NCBI GenBank assembly: GCA_000223315.2
Contig: AFUS01000004.1
Span: forward strand, 310,001 to 374,000
Source: Parvimonas sp. oral taxon 393 str. F0440
GTDB taxonomy: Bacteria > Bacillota > Clostridia > Tissierellales > Peptoniphilaceae
Direction: 5' to 3'
DNA length: 64,000 nt
Positions 27,496 to 37,136 of this stretch are shown in pieces; the first letter of the stretch is position 1, and each line of letters begins with the position of its first letter. The position numbers and the translations under genes are program-made. The notes below the pieces were generated by a model that saw nothing but the letters and a program-made list of their open reading frames with translations, was not told the origin of the DNA and made no database searches.

Positions 27496-29042
27496 TTGAA
27501 TTTTATATTTAAAAATTAAAAAATTTATATTTTTAAGAATTTTTTTCCATTTTGTTTACATATTGGCAATAGCGGGTTTGCCGACTGTTATAAAATATAT
27601 GATTGATAATAGTTATAGTAATGGAATTTATGATGTTGTTAAATTAACAGGGATATTTGTTCTTCTTATTGTTATTGGAATGGGAGCACAATATATAAGT
27701 CAAAGAAGTGCTTGGAGGCTTGAAAAAGAATTTAATCTGTATTTTAGAGAAAATTTGTTTTCTGTAATAATCTGTAAAGAACCTTCTGATTTTAATAAAA
27801 ACAGTATAGGAGATTATAATTCAAGATTAAATAATGATATTGCTTCCTGTGCTGAATATTTAGAATATACTATGATGATATTTGAATCTTTGATTTCATT
27901 TATTATTTATGCAATTTATATCTTTATATTAAATTATAAAATTGCAATTATAATATATTTAGTTGCTTTGATTGTCTTGTATTTACCAAATTTAACAGCC
28001 AATAAATTTTCAAAAAAGAAGAAAAAGTTGCTTGACGATACAGCTTTTTACAATTCAAAAATTATAGATTTATTAAGCGGTTATGCATTTATAAATTGTT
28101 TTACATACAAAAATATAAATAAGAATTACGAAATTTCTCTTAGTAAATTGGAAGAAAGCAGATATAATTTTGGGAAATTTAAAACTTTTGTAAATGTTTT
28201 AAATGGGCTGGTTATGTATATGATTAATATTTCATCATTTGGAATTATGGCATTTCTACTATACAAAGGAGAAATTACAGCCGGAATTGCAACAGCTACT
28301 ATTGCATATATTCAAAATTTTATGTTTCCACTTCGTACTGTGATTGATGCAATAAGTCTTCGTAAATCGGTAGAAATTGTTATGAAAAATGTACTTTTGG
28401 AAATTTCAGAAAATAAAATTTGAAAGTGGAAAATGTAAAATTTACTAATAATATAAAATGCGATAAAGTAAGTTTTAAATATGATGATTATATAATTAAA
28501 AATTTTCTTATACTTTTGAGAAAAATAAAAAATATGCAATTATCGGAGAAAGTGGAAAGGGAAAATCTACACTTTTAAATCTTATAAATGGAAATCTTTC
28601 TTGTACAGACGGTCGTATTACAATAGATGATATAGAAGTTTCTTATAGATTTTGTAATCAGTTGATAATGTATTTAACTCAAAAATCTCATATATTTTCT
28701 GAAAATTTTTGGGACAATGTAAGTATCTTTGACAGTTTTGATAAAACTATTTTGGAAATGGATAATAGATATATTCCGCGAAATAAAGTTGATATTTTAT
28801 TAAAATCAAAAAACAACAACGAATTAAGTGGAGGAGAAAAACAATTAGTAAATTATTTGAGAGCAATTTTATCCGGTAAAGAAATATTACTTTTAGATGA
28901 GCCTTTCTCCGCAATGGATAAAAATATGGAAAAGTATGTTTGTAGTAAGTTATTGGAAATGGAAGATAAGACAATAATTATGATTACTCATAATGTGGAA
29001 AAAGACTTCTTGGATAATTTTGATGATATAATTTATATTTAA
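27496..29042 (+). CDS. ABC exporter (permease-ATPase fusion), three frame breaks
   Basis: A half-transporter of about 515 residues with six membrane helices (PTVIKYMIDNSYSNG, QYISQRSAWRLEKEFNLYF) fused to an ATPase. The ATPase shows CDKVSFKYDDY, Walker A GESGKGKST, signature ELSGGEKQ, Walker B ILLLDEPFSAMD and the switch His in MITHNVE. Likely TTG start at 27496 behind AGGAGTGA. Breaks at 27511-27515 (A5), 28415-28418 (A4) and 28503-28506 (T4) are each repaired by one base. Substrate unknown; members of this group export peptides or lipids, or give drug resistance. It probably works as a homodimer, as no partner half is adjacent. Confidence 0.78.
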
Positions 29043-29115
29043 GATTATAAAAAATTGAAGTATTCGCACTAAAGCCTGTATTACAGCAATTGTTAAATTA
29101 TTTTGGGAGATATTT

Positions 29116-29385
29116 ATGGAATTTAATAAGGATAAATGGATAAAAGATGGTATGATTGTAAATATGCCAAAAAAACAGAAAGATAAATATGAACTTTTTG
29201 TTTATTTAGCTTCTATTTGTTTTGACGAAAGAAAATATACGGAAAAAGAGATTAATGAAATTTTAAAGAAATACTATGCAGATTTTTGCTACTTGAGAAG
29301 ATATATGGTTGACTTTGGATTTTTAAAAAGGACTGATGATGGAAACGAGTATTTCTTTGATAAGTCGGTATTAGATTTAATTTAG
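29116..29385 (+). CDS. DUF2087 domain protein
   Basis: 89 residues matching the DUF2087 pattern: a hydrophobic KYELFVYLASICFDERKYTE, KEINEILKKYYADFCYLRR and the closing VDFGFLKRTDDGNEYFF. This resembles a compact winged-helix, so DNA binding is plausible. In other genomes it is often fused to, or next to, GNAT acetyltransferases or metalloregulators, and here a GNAT-type gene follows 10 bases later. Function is unproven. Confidence 0.8.
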   Translation: MEFNKDKWIKDGMIVNMPKKQKDKYELFVYLASICFDERKYTEKEINEILKKYYADFCYLRRYMVDFGFLKRTDDGNEYFFDKSVLDLI

Positions 29386-29395
29386 GAGTAGAGAT

Positions 29396-29875
29396 ATGAT
29401 ATATATAAAAGAAATTTCTGTTAATGAAACAAATGTGTTTTGGGATAAACATATTAAGTATTTAATAGAAGATGAAATTGTTACAGATAAGGAAGAAATA
29501 TAATATTTTTCAAGTAGCGAGTATAGAGATTTTTTAGAAAATCGTATGAATAATGATAAGGATAGACATTATATTGCATATTTTTTTGAAAATGATATAG
29601 AAATTGGAGCTGTTCAATTTACGATTTATACCAATGAAGATGGAAAATATTTTGGAGAATGTTTTATACTTGATTTTTGGATATATCCTGAGTTTAGAAA
29701 TAAATCCAAAGGTTTGGAATGTTTTAAAAAATTGGAAAAATATACAAAACCACTTGGAGCAAATCACTATGTTTTAAATTCAATGAAAGAAAATTCAATT
29801 AGATTTTGGAAAAATTTAGGATTTGTAGAAAATGGAGTTGATGAATGGGGTATGAAATTGTATAGATTGTATTAG
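29396..29875 (+). pseudogene. GNAT acetyltransferase interrupted by a nonsense codon
   Basis: Starts MIYIKEISVNETNVFWDKHI at ATG 29396 behind TTAGGAG. It runs in one frame to TAG 29875 except for TAA at 29501-29503, between DKEEI and YFSSSEYRDFL. Downstream it reads IEIGAVQFTIYTNEDGKYFG, LDFWIYPEFRNKSKG (acetyl-CoA loop) and SIRFWKNLGFVENG, the usual end of GNAT proteins. Unlike the other broken genes here, this is not a homopolymer gap: a G-to-T change of GAA to TAA would explain it. It is either a genuine pseudogene or a substitution error. Restored length is about 159 residues. Confidence 0.7.
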
Positions 29876-29919
29876 ATTTTCAATATTTTTATGGTTAATT
29901 AATTTAATAGAGAAATGTT

Positions 29920-29950
29920 AAAGGAGCTTTATAAAGCTCCTTTATTTTTG
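29920..29950. terminator. Convergent terminator containing the minus-strand stop codon
   Basis: AAAGGAGCTTTATAAAGCTCCTTT, a near-perfect palindrome with T tails on both sides. The radical SAM stop codon (29931-29929) lies at its centre. Confidence 0.82.
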
Positions 29951-30840
29951 TAGTTTATTCCTTGATATGAATTTCTTTGTTTTAGAATTTTACTAATTTC
30001 TCCTATTGTTTTAATTTTATTTTTTGACCAAAGGGGAGCAACAAGTTTTTCTTTATCGCCATCTCCTGTGAGCCTATGAATAATTATGTCCTTGTCTAAA
30101 TTTTCTATTGCCATGATTAGAGCATCTATATATTCATCCCAAGTTATAACTTTGAAGCTACTTTTTAAATATTCTTCATATAGTTCACAATCGTTCTGAA
30201 TATAGAGACTGTGAATTTTAATGCCCCAAGGTTTTTTAGTATTTACATAATCAATTGTATTTTTATAATCTTTTTTGTTTCATTTGGAAGACCGAAGATT
30301 ATGTGGAAAATAGTTTTTATATTTAATTCTTTTAATCTTTTCACACAATTTTCAAAAGTTTCCGTACTGTAACCTATATTCATATTATTTCTTGTGTTTT
30401 CATTTGAGCTTTGTAGTCCAAGTTCAATCCAGACTTCAATTTTTTCATTCAGTTCTGCAAGTAAATTATAAATTTCTTCATTAAAACAATCTGCTCTTGT
30501 AGCAATGGATAGCACTTTTACATTCGGGAAATTTATTGCCTCATAGTACATTTTTCTAAGTTCTTCCATGGGTAAAAATGTATTTGTATAACTTTGAAAA
30601 TAAGCGATATATCCATTGTATTTATCTTTATCTTTTAAAAATTTGATTTGAGCGTTTAATTGTTCGGTTATAGACTTTCTTTTAGTTGTAAATTCTCCAC
30701 TTCCACTTTCAGAGCAGAATTTACATCCTTTTTTCCGTTTTTCTATTTGGACAAGAAAACCCTCCATCGATGGAGAGTTTTAAAAGCCTTGAACCGAATT
30801 TTTCTTTTAGATAAGAACTTAAATCATTATATCTTTGCAT
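29929..30840 (-). CDS. Radical SAM protein of the TIGR01212 (YhcC-like) type, frame breaks
   Basis: Starts MQRYNDLSSYLKEKFGSRLL at ATG 30840, two bases after mreB. The iron-sulfur cysteines are seen as SIDGGFSCPNR... GCKFCSESGSGEF, the spacing typical of this family. AYFQSYTNTFLPMEEL, VLSIATRADCF and WIELGLQSSNENTRNNMN follow. Breaks near 30735-30745 (A6 on the coding strand, two bases short) and near 30270 (A6) separate the start, middle and C-terminus KKPWGIKIHSLYIQND. Restored length is about 304 residues. The biochemical target of the family is not settled. It shares a transcript with mreB. Confidence 0.82.
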
Positions 30841-30841
30841 A

Positions 30842-31900
30842 TTATCTCTTTCTTAATTGTTCTTTTTGTTCTAAAACATGACGTTTTAATTCGTCTAAAT
30901 ATTCTATTTCATCATTTGAGAAATCAACATTTTTCAAAAATCTTCCTGCACCTTTTATTACCATTAATTCAGGATTTTCCGGATTTAATACTTCTAAATG
31001 TGTTCTATCTGTTATTAATTCAACAAGTCCTGGAATTTGAGAAGTGCCTCCTGTTAAAATTAAACCTTTTTCAGAAATATCAGCAATTAATTCAGGCGGA
31101 GTTTTTTCTAAAGTTTCTGTTATTGCATTTAAAATTTTGTTTAAAGTCATCCCGATTGCATGAGAAATATCCGAATCATTTACAAAAATATGCATTGGAA
31201 GTCCATTCATTACATTTCTTCCTTTAATTTCATACATTGAACCGTCATTTGTAGGATATGCTCTTGCTGCTGATAACTTGATAAGTTCTGCAGTGTTTTC
31301 TCCAATCAACATATTATACCTTGTACGAATAAAGTCTGCTATTGCTTGATCAATAGAATTTCCACCGATATTTAAACTTTTTGCAATTATTATTTCTCCG
31401 TTTGAAATTACAGAAATATCAGTTTTTCCTGCTCCGATATCTACAACCATAGTACCTGATGTCTCATTTACATTAATTCCACAGCCTATTGCAGCAGTTA
31501 TAGTTTCTTCTAAAAGGACAACATTATTTGCTCCTGCAAGTTTTACTGCTTGAGTAATGGCTCTTTTTTGTACTTGTGTCAATTCACTTGCAATACAAAC
31601 TAGTACATTTGGTCTAAAGAAATTCTTTCCGATAGATTTCTTAATGGCTCTTTTTATAATGGCTTCAGTTACATTAAAATCTACAATATTCCCAGCTATT
31701 ACCGGTCTTTTTGCAACTACATTACCGGGAGTACGTCCTAATAATTTTTTTGCAGTTTCTCCATAAGATAATATTTTATTTTTATATGTATCCATAGTAA
31801 CGACTGATGGTTCATTCACAACGATACCTTTATTTTCAACGAAAGTAACTACCTTTGATGTTCCAAAATCAATGGCAAGAGTTTTTCTAAAATATTTCAT
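30842..31900 (-). CDS. mreB: MreB/Mbl-type bacterial actin
   Basis: 352-residue cytoskeletal ATPase that guides lateral wall synthesis in rods. Phosphate-1 loop AIDFGTSKVVTFV, MVVDIGAGKTDISVISNGEI (phosphate-2), ILTGGTSQIPGL (adenosine), and NVLVCIASELTQVQKRAI are all present. It differs from classic MreB in detail (CIASELTQVQKRA rather than the usual CVPSGITEVEKRA), so it may be an Mbl/MreBH-like lone paralogue. The mreC-mreD pair is not adjacent. If the organism is a coccus, as I suspect, the role of this gene is a point of interest. Divergent from the 32155 gene. Confidence 0.88.
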   Translation of the reverse strand: MKYFRKTLAIDFGTSKVVTFVENKGIVVNEPSVVTMDTYKNKILSYGETAKKLLGRTPGNVVAKRPVIAGNIVDFNVTEAIIKRAIKKSIGKNFFRPNVLVCIASELTQVQKRAITQAVKLAGANNVVLLEETITAAIGCGINVNETSGTMVVDIGAGKTDISVISNGEIIIAKSLNIGGNSIDQAIADFIRTRYNMLIGENTAELIKLSAARAYPTNDGSMYEIKGRNVMNGLPMHIFVNDSDISHAIGMTLNKILNAITETLEKTPPELIADISEKGLILTGGTSQIPGLVELITDRTHLEVLNPENPELMVIKGAGRFLKNVDFSNDEIEYLDELKRHVLEQKEQLRKR

Positions 31901-32154
31901 AAAAATCTCCTAAAATTTTTCTATATATTTTCCTTAAAAAATTACCCATAATAAAAACAAGGATAATCCTATTTTCAAATTTAATTTAAACATAATTTCC
32001 TTGATTAATCAATCTAAACGAAATTAATCTATTATAATTTTACACTAAAAATTACAGATAGTAAAGGGAAAATTGAATATTAAAAAATTTGATAAAATTT
32101 ATATGTTGTAGTAAAATAAGAATAATAAAATTAAAATTAATATGGAGGACTTTT

Positions 32155-33444
32155 ATGTTTAGAATGAAAAACAAACTTAATAATTTATATAATGCAAATA
32201 AAGAAGTTAAGTTTGCCATTGTTGGAGCAGGAAAAATGGGAAAAGGACTTGTTAATCAGCTTTCAAGAATTAAAGGGCTTACAAGTTCTGTTGTAATTGA
32301 CGAAAAACCTGAAAAAGCTATGGAAGCTCTTATTTCATCTGGAGTTAGAAAGTCAGATATTACTACAAGTGATAATATAAAAATAATTGAAAATTCTATA
32401 AAAAATGGGATGTATGTCGTTTCTGACGATTATTCCATTGCTTGTAAATTACAGGATATTAAAGGTATTGTTGATGCAACTGGCAATCCTCCTTTTGGAG
32501 CAATTTTAGCAACAGAAACTATTGAAAATAGAAAGCATATGATTATGCTAAATGTTGAATGTGATGCGGTTATCGGACCTTATTTATATAATTTAGCTAA
32601 AAAGAAAATGTAATTTATACAGGCTCTGCAGGAGATGAACCGGGAGCAATTATGGAACTTGCTGATTTTGCTTTAGGAGCGGGCTTTAAACTACTTGCGG
32701 TAGGAAAAGGAAAAAATAATCCTCTTAATCATTATATTACTGAAGATGATGTTAGGGAAGAAGCAATTTCAAAAGGACTTTATCCTAAAATACTTGCAGG
32801 TTTCATTGACGGAACAAATACTATGATTGAACTTACAAGTGCTGCAAATGCTTTAGGTTTTACTCCTGACGTTATCGGATGTCATGGTCCAAACGCTACA
32901 CCTAAAGAACTTGGTAAAATATTCTCTTTAAAGGAACAGGGAGGAATTTTAAATAATTATAAGACTGTAGATTTTGCTTTTGGGGTAGCTCCGGGTGTTT
33001 TCGCTATCGTTACAAGTGATAGTGATGAAGTTCACGATTTAATGAAATATTTAAAAATGGGTGACGGACCGAATTATGCGATTTATAGACCTTATCATTT
33101 AACAAGTTTGGAAACTCCAATTACAATTTATAATGCAATTGTTGAAAAAGAATCAACTATTGTTCCTGCTTGTGGACAGGTTTCGGATACAGTTACAGTT
33201 GCAAAGAGGGACTTAAAAGCAGGAGAAATTTTGGATGGAATTGGCGGGAAATCCGTTTTTGGAAAGATTACTAGCCATGCGTATCAAAAAAGGAAAATCT
33301 TTTACCTATTGCTATGATTACGAAAAAAACCAATTAAAAGTAGATGTAAAAAAAGATGAACTTATAACTCTTGATATGGTGGAATTAGATGAAAATCATA
33401 TTATAACAAAACTTAGAAGAAAACAAGATAAATTAGGTCTTTAG
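32155..33444 (+). CDS. COG4091-type homoserine-dehydrogenase-like oxidoreductase with SAF domain, three frame breaks
   Basis: About 430 residues from ATG 32155 behind GGAGGAC. The N-terminal Rossmann fold shows KFAIVGAGKMGKGLVNQLSR, the middle GIVDATGNPPFGAILA and YTGSAGDEPGAIMEL, then GCHGPNATPKELGKIF and DFAFGVAPGVFAIV. The C-terminus is a SAF domain (VTVAKRDLKAGEILDGIGG). Breaks at 32605-32608 (A4), 33286-33291 (A6) and 33323-33329 (A7) are each cured by one A, restoring NLLPIAMITKKNQLKVD. Family members are predicted NAD(P)-dependent dehydrogenases; the substrate is unknown, and some relatives act in branched sugar metabolism. Confidence 0.8.
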
Positions 33445-33452
33445 GAGAAAAT

Positions 33453-34468
33453 ATGGAAATTATTTCTAAATATAAAAATAAAATTGCAATCGTAATTTCT
33501 GTTGTTGCAGTTTTTCTGTTTGTTATATTTTTAAGTTTGAAATTCTCAGGTAATGCTAATAAAGAAGTTACTTTTGATTTTTCAAAACCCTATAATAAAA
33601 TAGAATTTGTAAAAGATGAAATGTTTGTTTTTGAGAAAAACAAATTTTCTAGATACAATAAAAACGGGAAATTGAAAATAGAAAAAGAAATTGTGAATAA
33701 TGGTAAAATTAGAATTTCAAATGACGTCATTTATTCACTTATGCCTAATGAATTAATTATGTATAGTAAGAATTTTGATGAGATAAAAAAAATATCATTA
33801 GAAAAAGAGAGTTTAGATTTTTTTGTTGAAAATAATAAATTAATATTGGTAAATAATGCAAGTTTTAGAATTTTTGATGAAAATTTGACGGAAATATATT
33901 CGAATGATGATGTTCAAAATCCGGGATATGTAAAATTTTCAAAAAGTAATAATAATTTTGTATATTCTGATTATTTAAAATCTGAAAATGTTATTAAATC
34001 AAGGTTTCATATATTAAATGTAAAAGATAAATCGTCTATTTGTGATTTTACATTTTTTAATGAGTTTATAATAGATTTTGGATTTGTAAATGATTCAGAT
34101 GATAAACTTTATGTGGTAACAAATGAAAAATTATATCTTTTTGAAAAAATATTATTAAAAATCAATATTATATTAAAGATTTAAAGAATATTATTTATAG
34201 TTCAGGAAAAATATATTTATATTCTGAGGATTTGAAAGTTTTTAATGCTAAGGATTTAAAACTTGAAAAAACTATAGATACTGGAAATGACTATGTAAAA
34301 ATGTATAATTTGACTGGAGAGATTCTTTTGGTGAAAAAAACGGGGTATGTATTAGTGGACAAATCTAGTTTTAGTATGAAAGAATTTTCTGAAGATATAA
34401 TAGATTCAATAAAGAGCGAAGATTCAGTTTATTTGATATTAAAAGATAGATATAAAAAGATAAAATAG
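33453..34468 (+). CDS. Membrane-anchored protein of unknown function, one frame break
   Basis: About 338 residues. A single N-terminal helix (IAIVISVVAVFLFVIFLSL) anchors a long extracytoplasmic region rich in short beta strands and Asn/Lys/Asp (NNKLILVNNASFRIFDENLT, LYVVTNEKLYLFEKN). The strand repeats look like the blades of a beta-propeller; this is a visual impression. The frame breaks at the A6 run 34144-34149; one more A gives NIIKNQYYIKDLKNIIYSS. It starts 8 bases after the COG4091 gene and is followed 10 bases later by DUF3343, MscS and DUF951 genes, so all may form one transcript. Confidence 0.68.
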
Positions 34469-34478
34469 GAGGGATATT

Positions 34479-34751
34479 TTGAACGAAAAATATTTATTAA
34501 TGACTTTTAATTCAGTTAATCATACAATGCAATTGGAAAAAGAACTTAAAAATTTAGAAAAGAAATTTAAAACAATTCCTACGCCAAGGGAAGTAAGCCG
34601 TTCTTGCGGTTTGGCTATTTTACTTGATCCAAATGAGCTGGAAACGGTGAAATCATTGAAAGAGGCAGGTAAAAATGTAGATTATCTTTGGTTTTTTGAA
34701 AAGACACAAGATAGAGGAAATGTTGTAACGGAGATAAATATTAATGAATAA
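34479..34751 (+). CDS. DUF3343 protein (putative Se/S carrier-like)
   Basis: 90 residues from a TTG start behind AGGAGGG. YLLMTFNSVNHTMQLEKELK and FKTIPTPREVSRSCGLAILL match the DUF3343 family, described as putative Se/S carriers and often linked to YedF or selenium genes. The single Cys in SRSCGLA is the expected active residue, normally just after the PREVSxSCG motif. It overlaps the mscS start by 8 bases. In this window it may work with the tusA-like and yedE genes 20 kb upstream. The transported species is unproven. Confidence 0.8.
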   Translation: MNEKYLLMTFNSVNHTMQLEKELKNLEKKFKTIPTPREVSRSCGLAILLDPNELETVKSLKEAGKNVDYLWFFEKTQDRGNVVTEININE

Positions 34752-35571
34752 ATTTTTTGAAAATTTGATTTATTCGGACTCGCTCAGAAGTTTAATTATA
34801 AAAATAGTTTTATCGGTCATAGTTTTTTGGTTGCAAAAATTATTATTTATATTTTTACAAAGGCTTTGACGAATTTAGTTAAAACATATAAAAAGAATGA
34901 TTTTAGTAATTCGAAAAAGTAAATTCTATTGTTTCCATCTCATCAAGTGTATTGAAATATATAATTTATTTTATTGTAATAGTTATAATTTTAAGTATTT
35001 TTGATGTAAATACTTTATCTTTGATAGCTACTGCCGGAGTTGGTGGTATTATCATTGCCTTTGGAGTTCAAAGTATTATTAAAGATTTATTCAGTGGAGT
35101 TTTTATTTTATTGGATGACCAATATAATATTGGAGATGATGTAATAATAAATGGAATTTCAGGAAATGTTATTGCTATAAATATGAGAAATACTCAGATA
35201 CAAGGTTATGATGGAAGTGTAAATACCATTTCAAACGGAAGTATAACAACTGTTACAAATTTAAGTAAAAATAATCAAAGATCTGTTGTTACTTTCTGTT
35301 TTCCAACTGATGTAGATGTTGAAAAAGTTAAGAAAATCATAAATGATTTTTCGCCAGAATTTTCAAAAAAATATAAAAGTGTAATCAAAAATCCGGTATT
35401 TTTTGGAGTTACTGAAACTGAAAAATATTATGTAAAGATTGCTATTGCAATTTGGAGTAAACACTCTACGCAATGGCAAAACGAAAAAAATTAAGAGAAG
35501 AATTGTATAAAAAATTTAAAGAAAAAAATATTGAATTTTTGAAACTTGAAAAGGGTGATAAAATTGTATAA
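34744..35571 (+). CDS. mscS: Small-conductance mechanosensitive channel (MscS), frame breaks
   Basis: Channel that opens under membrane tension on hypo-osmotic shock. ATG 34744 begins MNKFFENLIYSDSLRSLIIK. The pore helix is VGGIIIAFGVQSIIKDLFSG, then FILLDDQYNIGDDVIINGIS, the usual beta-domain, and YDGSVNTISNGSI. Breaks lie near 34828-34840 (around GGTTGC), at the A5 run 34914-34918 and at the A7 run 35482-35488; one base each restores a 275-residue protein ending KLEKGDKIV. The end overlaps the DUF951 start by 8 bases. Confidence 0.85.
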
Positions 35572-35773
35572 ATACAAAGTGTCGGACATTGTAGTGCTAA
35601 AAAAAGAACATCCCTGTGGCACAAATAGATGGGAGATTTTAAAAACGGGAATTGAAATAAAATTGAAATGTCTAGGTTGTGAAAGGGAAGTTTGGATTAA
35701 AAGAATTGATTTTGAAAAAAGACTTAGAAAAGTTGAAATAGACGGAAAACTTTTCAAAGTTGCAAATCTATAA
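35564..35773 (+). CDS. DUF951 protein
   Basis: 69 residues. KVSDIVVLKKEHPCGTNRWE and KLKCLGCEREVWIKR are the family hallmarks: a Cys-His pair in HPCG and a CxxC in CLGC that may bind a metal ion. I choose the TTG at 35564 because AAGGGTG lies 8 bases upstream inside mscS; in-frame GTG 35555 and TTG 35546 have no ribosome site. This gene commonly neighbours an mscS gene in Firmicutes. Function is not established. Confidence 0.82.
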   Translation: MYKYKVSDIVVLKKEHPCGTNRWEILKTGIEIKLKCLGCEREVWIKRIDFEKRLRKVEIDGKLFKVANL

Positions 35774-35784
35774 AGGAGGTAGTT

Positions 35785-36303
35785 ATGGATTTTTTAGAAT
35801 TGGCAAAAAAGAGATATTCAGTAAGAGATTTTTCAAGCAAAAAGGTTGAAAAAGAAAAGATTTTAAAAATTTTAGAAGCCGGGAAAATTGCACCAACTGC
35901 GAAAAATAGCCAACCGATAAAAATATACTATTGTACTGATGATGAAAAATTAAAACTTTTAAATGAGTCATCTCCTTGTGAATATAATTCACAACTTATG
36001 TTTGTTATAACATATAATTCGGATGAATGTTGGAAATATGAAGACGGAATTCCAAGTGGAGTTGTTGATTCTGCAATTGTTGCAACACATATGGTTCTTG
36101 AAGCTGAAGATTTAGGATTAGGTTCAGTTATCATCAAAGCATTTAAATCTGAAATAGTTAAGGAAAAATTTGATATTCCGGAACAAAACAAAGTAGAGTT
36201 ACTTTTATTCATGGGATATAAATCTGATAATGCTATGCCTTCACCAATGCATGAAACTTATAAATCAGACGAAGAATTATTTGAGGAATTAAAAATAAGA
36301 TAA
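35785..36303 (+). CDS. Nitroreductase family protein
   Basis: 172-residue FMN-dependent NAD(P)H oxidoreductase. ELAKKRYSVRDFSSKKVEKE (FMN phosphate-binding RxSxR-like), GKIAPTAKNSQPIKIYY and ATHMVLEAEDLGLGSVIIK are characteristic. This short subtype contains two Cys, one in SPCEYN. Members reduce nitro groups, quinones or flavins. It starts behind AAAGGAGG 11 bases after DUF951 and precedes the AlkD-like gene by 16 bases. Confidence 0.88.
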   Translation: MDFLELAKKRYSVRDFSSKKVEKEKILKILEAGKIAPTAKNSQPIKIYYCTDDEKLKLLNESSPCEYNSQLMFVITYNSDECWKYEDGIPSGVVDSAIVATHMVLEAEDLGLGSVIIKAFKSEIVKEKFDIPEQNKVELLLFMGYKSDNAMPSPMHETYKSDEELFEELKIR

Positions 36304-36319
36304 TCGGAAAGGAAAATAT

Positions 36320-37015
36320 ATGGATAAAATATTGAATTATTTATTTTCTTTTCAAGATATCGAATATAAAAATTTTAATGCTAAACTTATTCCAACAGTA
36401 GATAAAGACTTAATAATCGGAGTTAGAACACCGGAATTAAGAAATTATGCAAAAAAATTATTTAAAGAAGATGAAAAAAGAACTTTTGAATTTTTAAATA
36501 ATCTTCCGCATAAATACTATGAAGAAAATAATTTACATGGATGTTTAATTGAGCAAATAAAAGATTTTGATTTAGCAATGGAATATACAGAAAAATTTAT
36601 CCCATTTATTGATAATTGGGCAACTTGCGACTTGTTTTCTCCAAAAGTTTTTAAAAAATATCCAAATGAGACATATAGATATATTTTAGATTGGATAGAA
36701 GATGAAAAAACTTATGTTATAAGATACGGAATCGGACTTTTACTTTCAAATTATTTGGATGAAAATTTTAAAGAAGAACATTTGAAAATTGTTTCAAAAA
36801 TAAAGTCCGAAGAGTATTATGTAAATATGATGATTGCTTGGTATTTTGCAACTGCTCTTGCTAAACAACAAAAGTATGCTATAAAGTTTATAGAAAATAA
36901 AAAACTTGATGATTGGACTCATAATAAAGCCATTCAAAAGGCAATTGAAAGCAGAAGAATTACTGAAGAAGATAAAACATATCTAAGAAGTTTAAAAATT
37001 AAAATAGTAAAATAG
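36320..37015 (+). CDS. DNA alkylation repair (AlkD-like) HEAT-repeat protein
   Basis: 231 residues of helical repeats. GVRTPELRNYAKKLFKED, HKYYEENNLHGCLIEQI, PFIDNWATCDLFSPKVF and MMIAWYFATALAKQ fit the AlkC/AlkD DNA glycosylase family, where Trp and Asp residues in the concave face flip alkylated bases (here DNWATCD). Cytoplasmic. A terminator follows at once. It may share a transcript with the nitroreductase. Confidence 0.86.
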   Translation: MDKILNYLFSFQDIEYKNFNAKLIPTVDKDLIIGVRTPELRNYAKKLFKEDEKRTFEFLNNLPHKYYEENNLHGCLIEQIKDFDLAMEYTEKFIPFIDNWATCDLFSPKVFKKYPNETYRYILDWIEDEKTYVIRYGIGLLLSNYLDENFKEEHLKIVSKIKSEEYYVNMMIAWYFATALAKQQKYAIKFIENKKLDDWTHNKAIQKAIESRRITEEDKTYLRSLKIKIVK

Positions 37016-37016
37016 A

Positions 37017-37046
37017 ATGAAAAGAGCGAACAGCTCTTTTTCATTT
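37017..37046 (+). terminator. Terminator after the AlkD-like gene
   Basis: GAAAAGAGC, five-base loop, GCTCTTTTTC with a T run. Confidence 0.82.
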
Positions 37047-37136
37047 AAATAAAAAATATCCTTTAAAATTTGTACCTACATTATAGGGTAGTACAATCTA
37101 AAAGTTGTTAAACTATATCTAGAAAGGGGAAATCAA

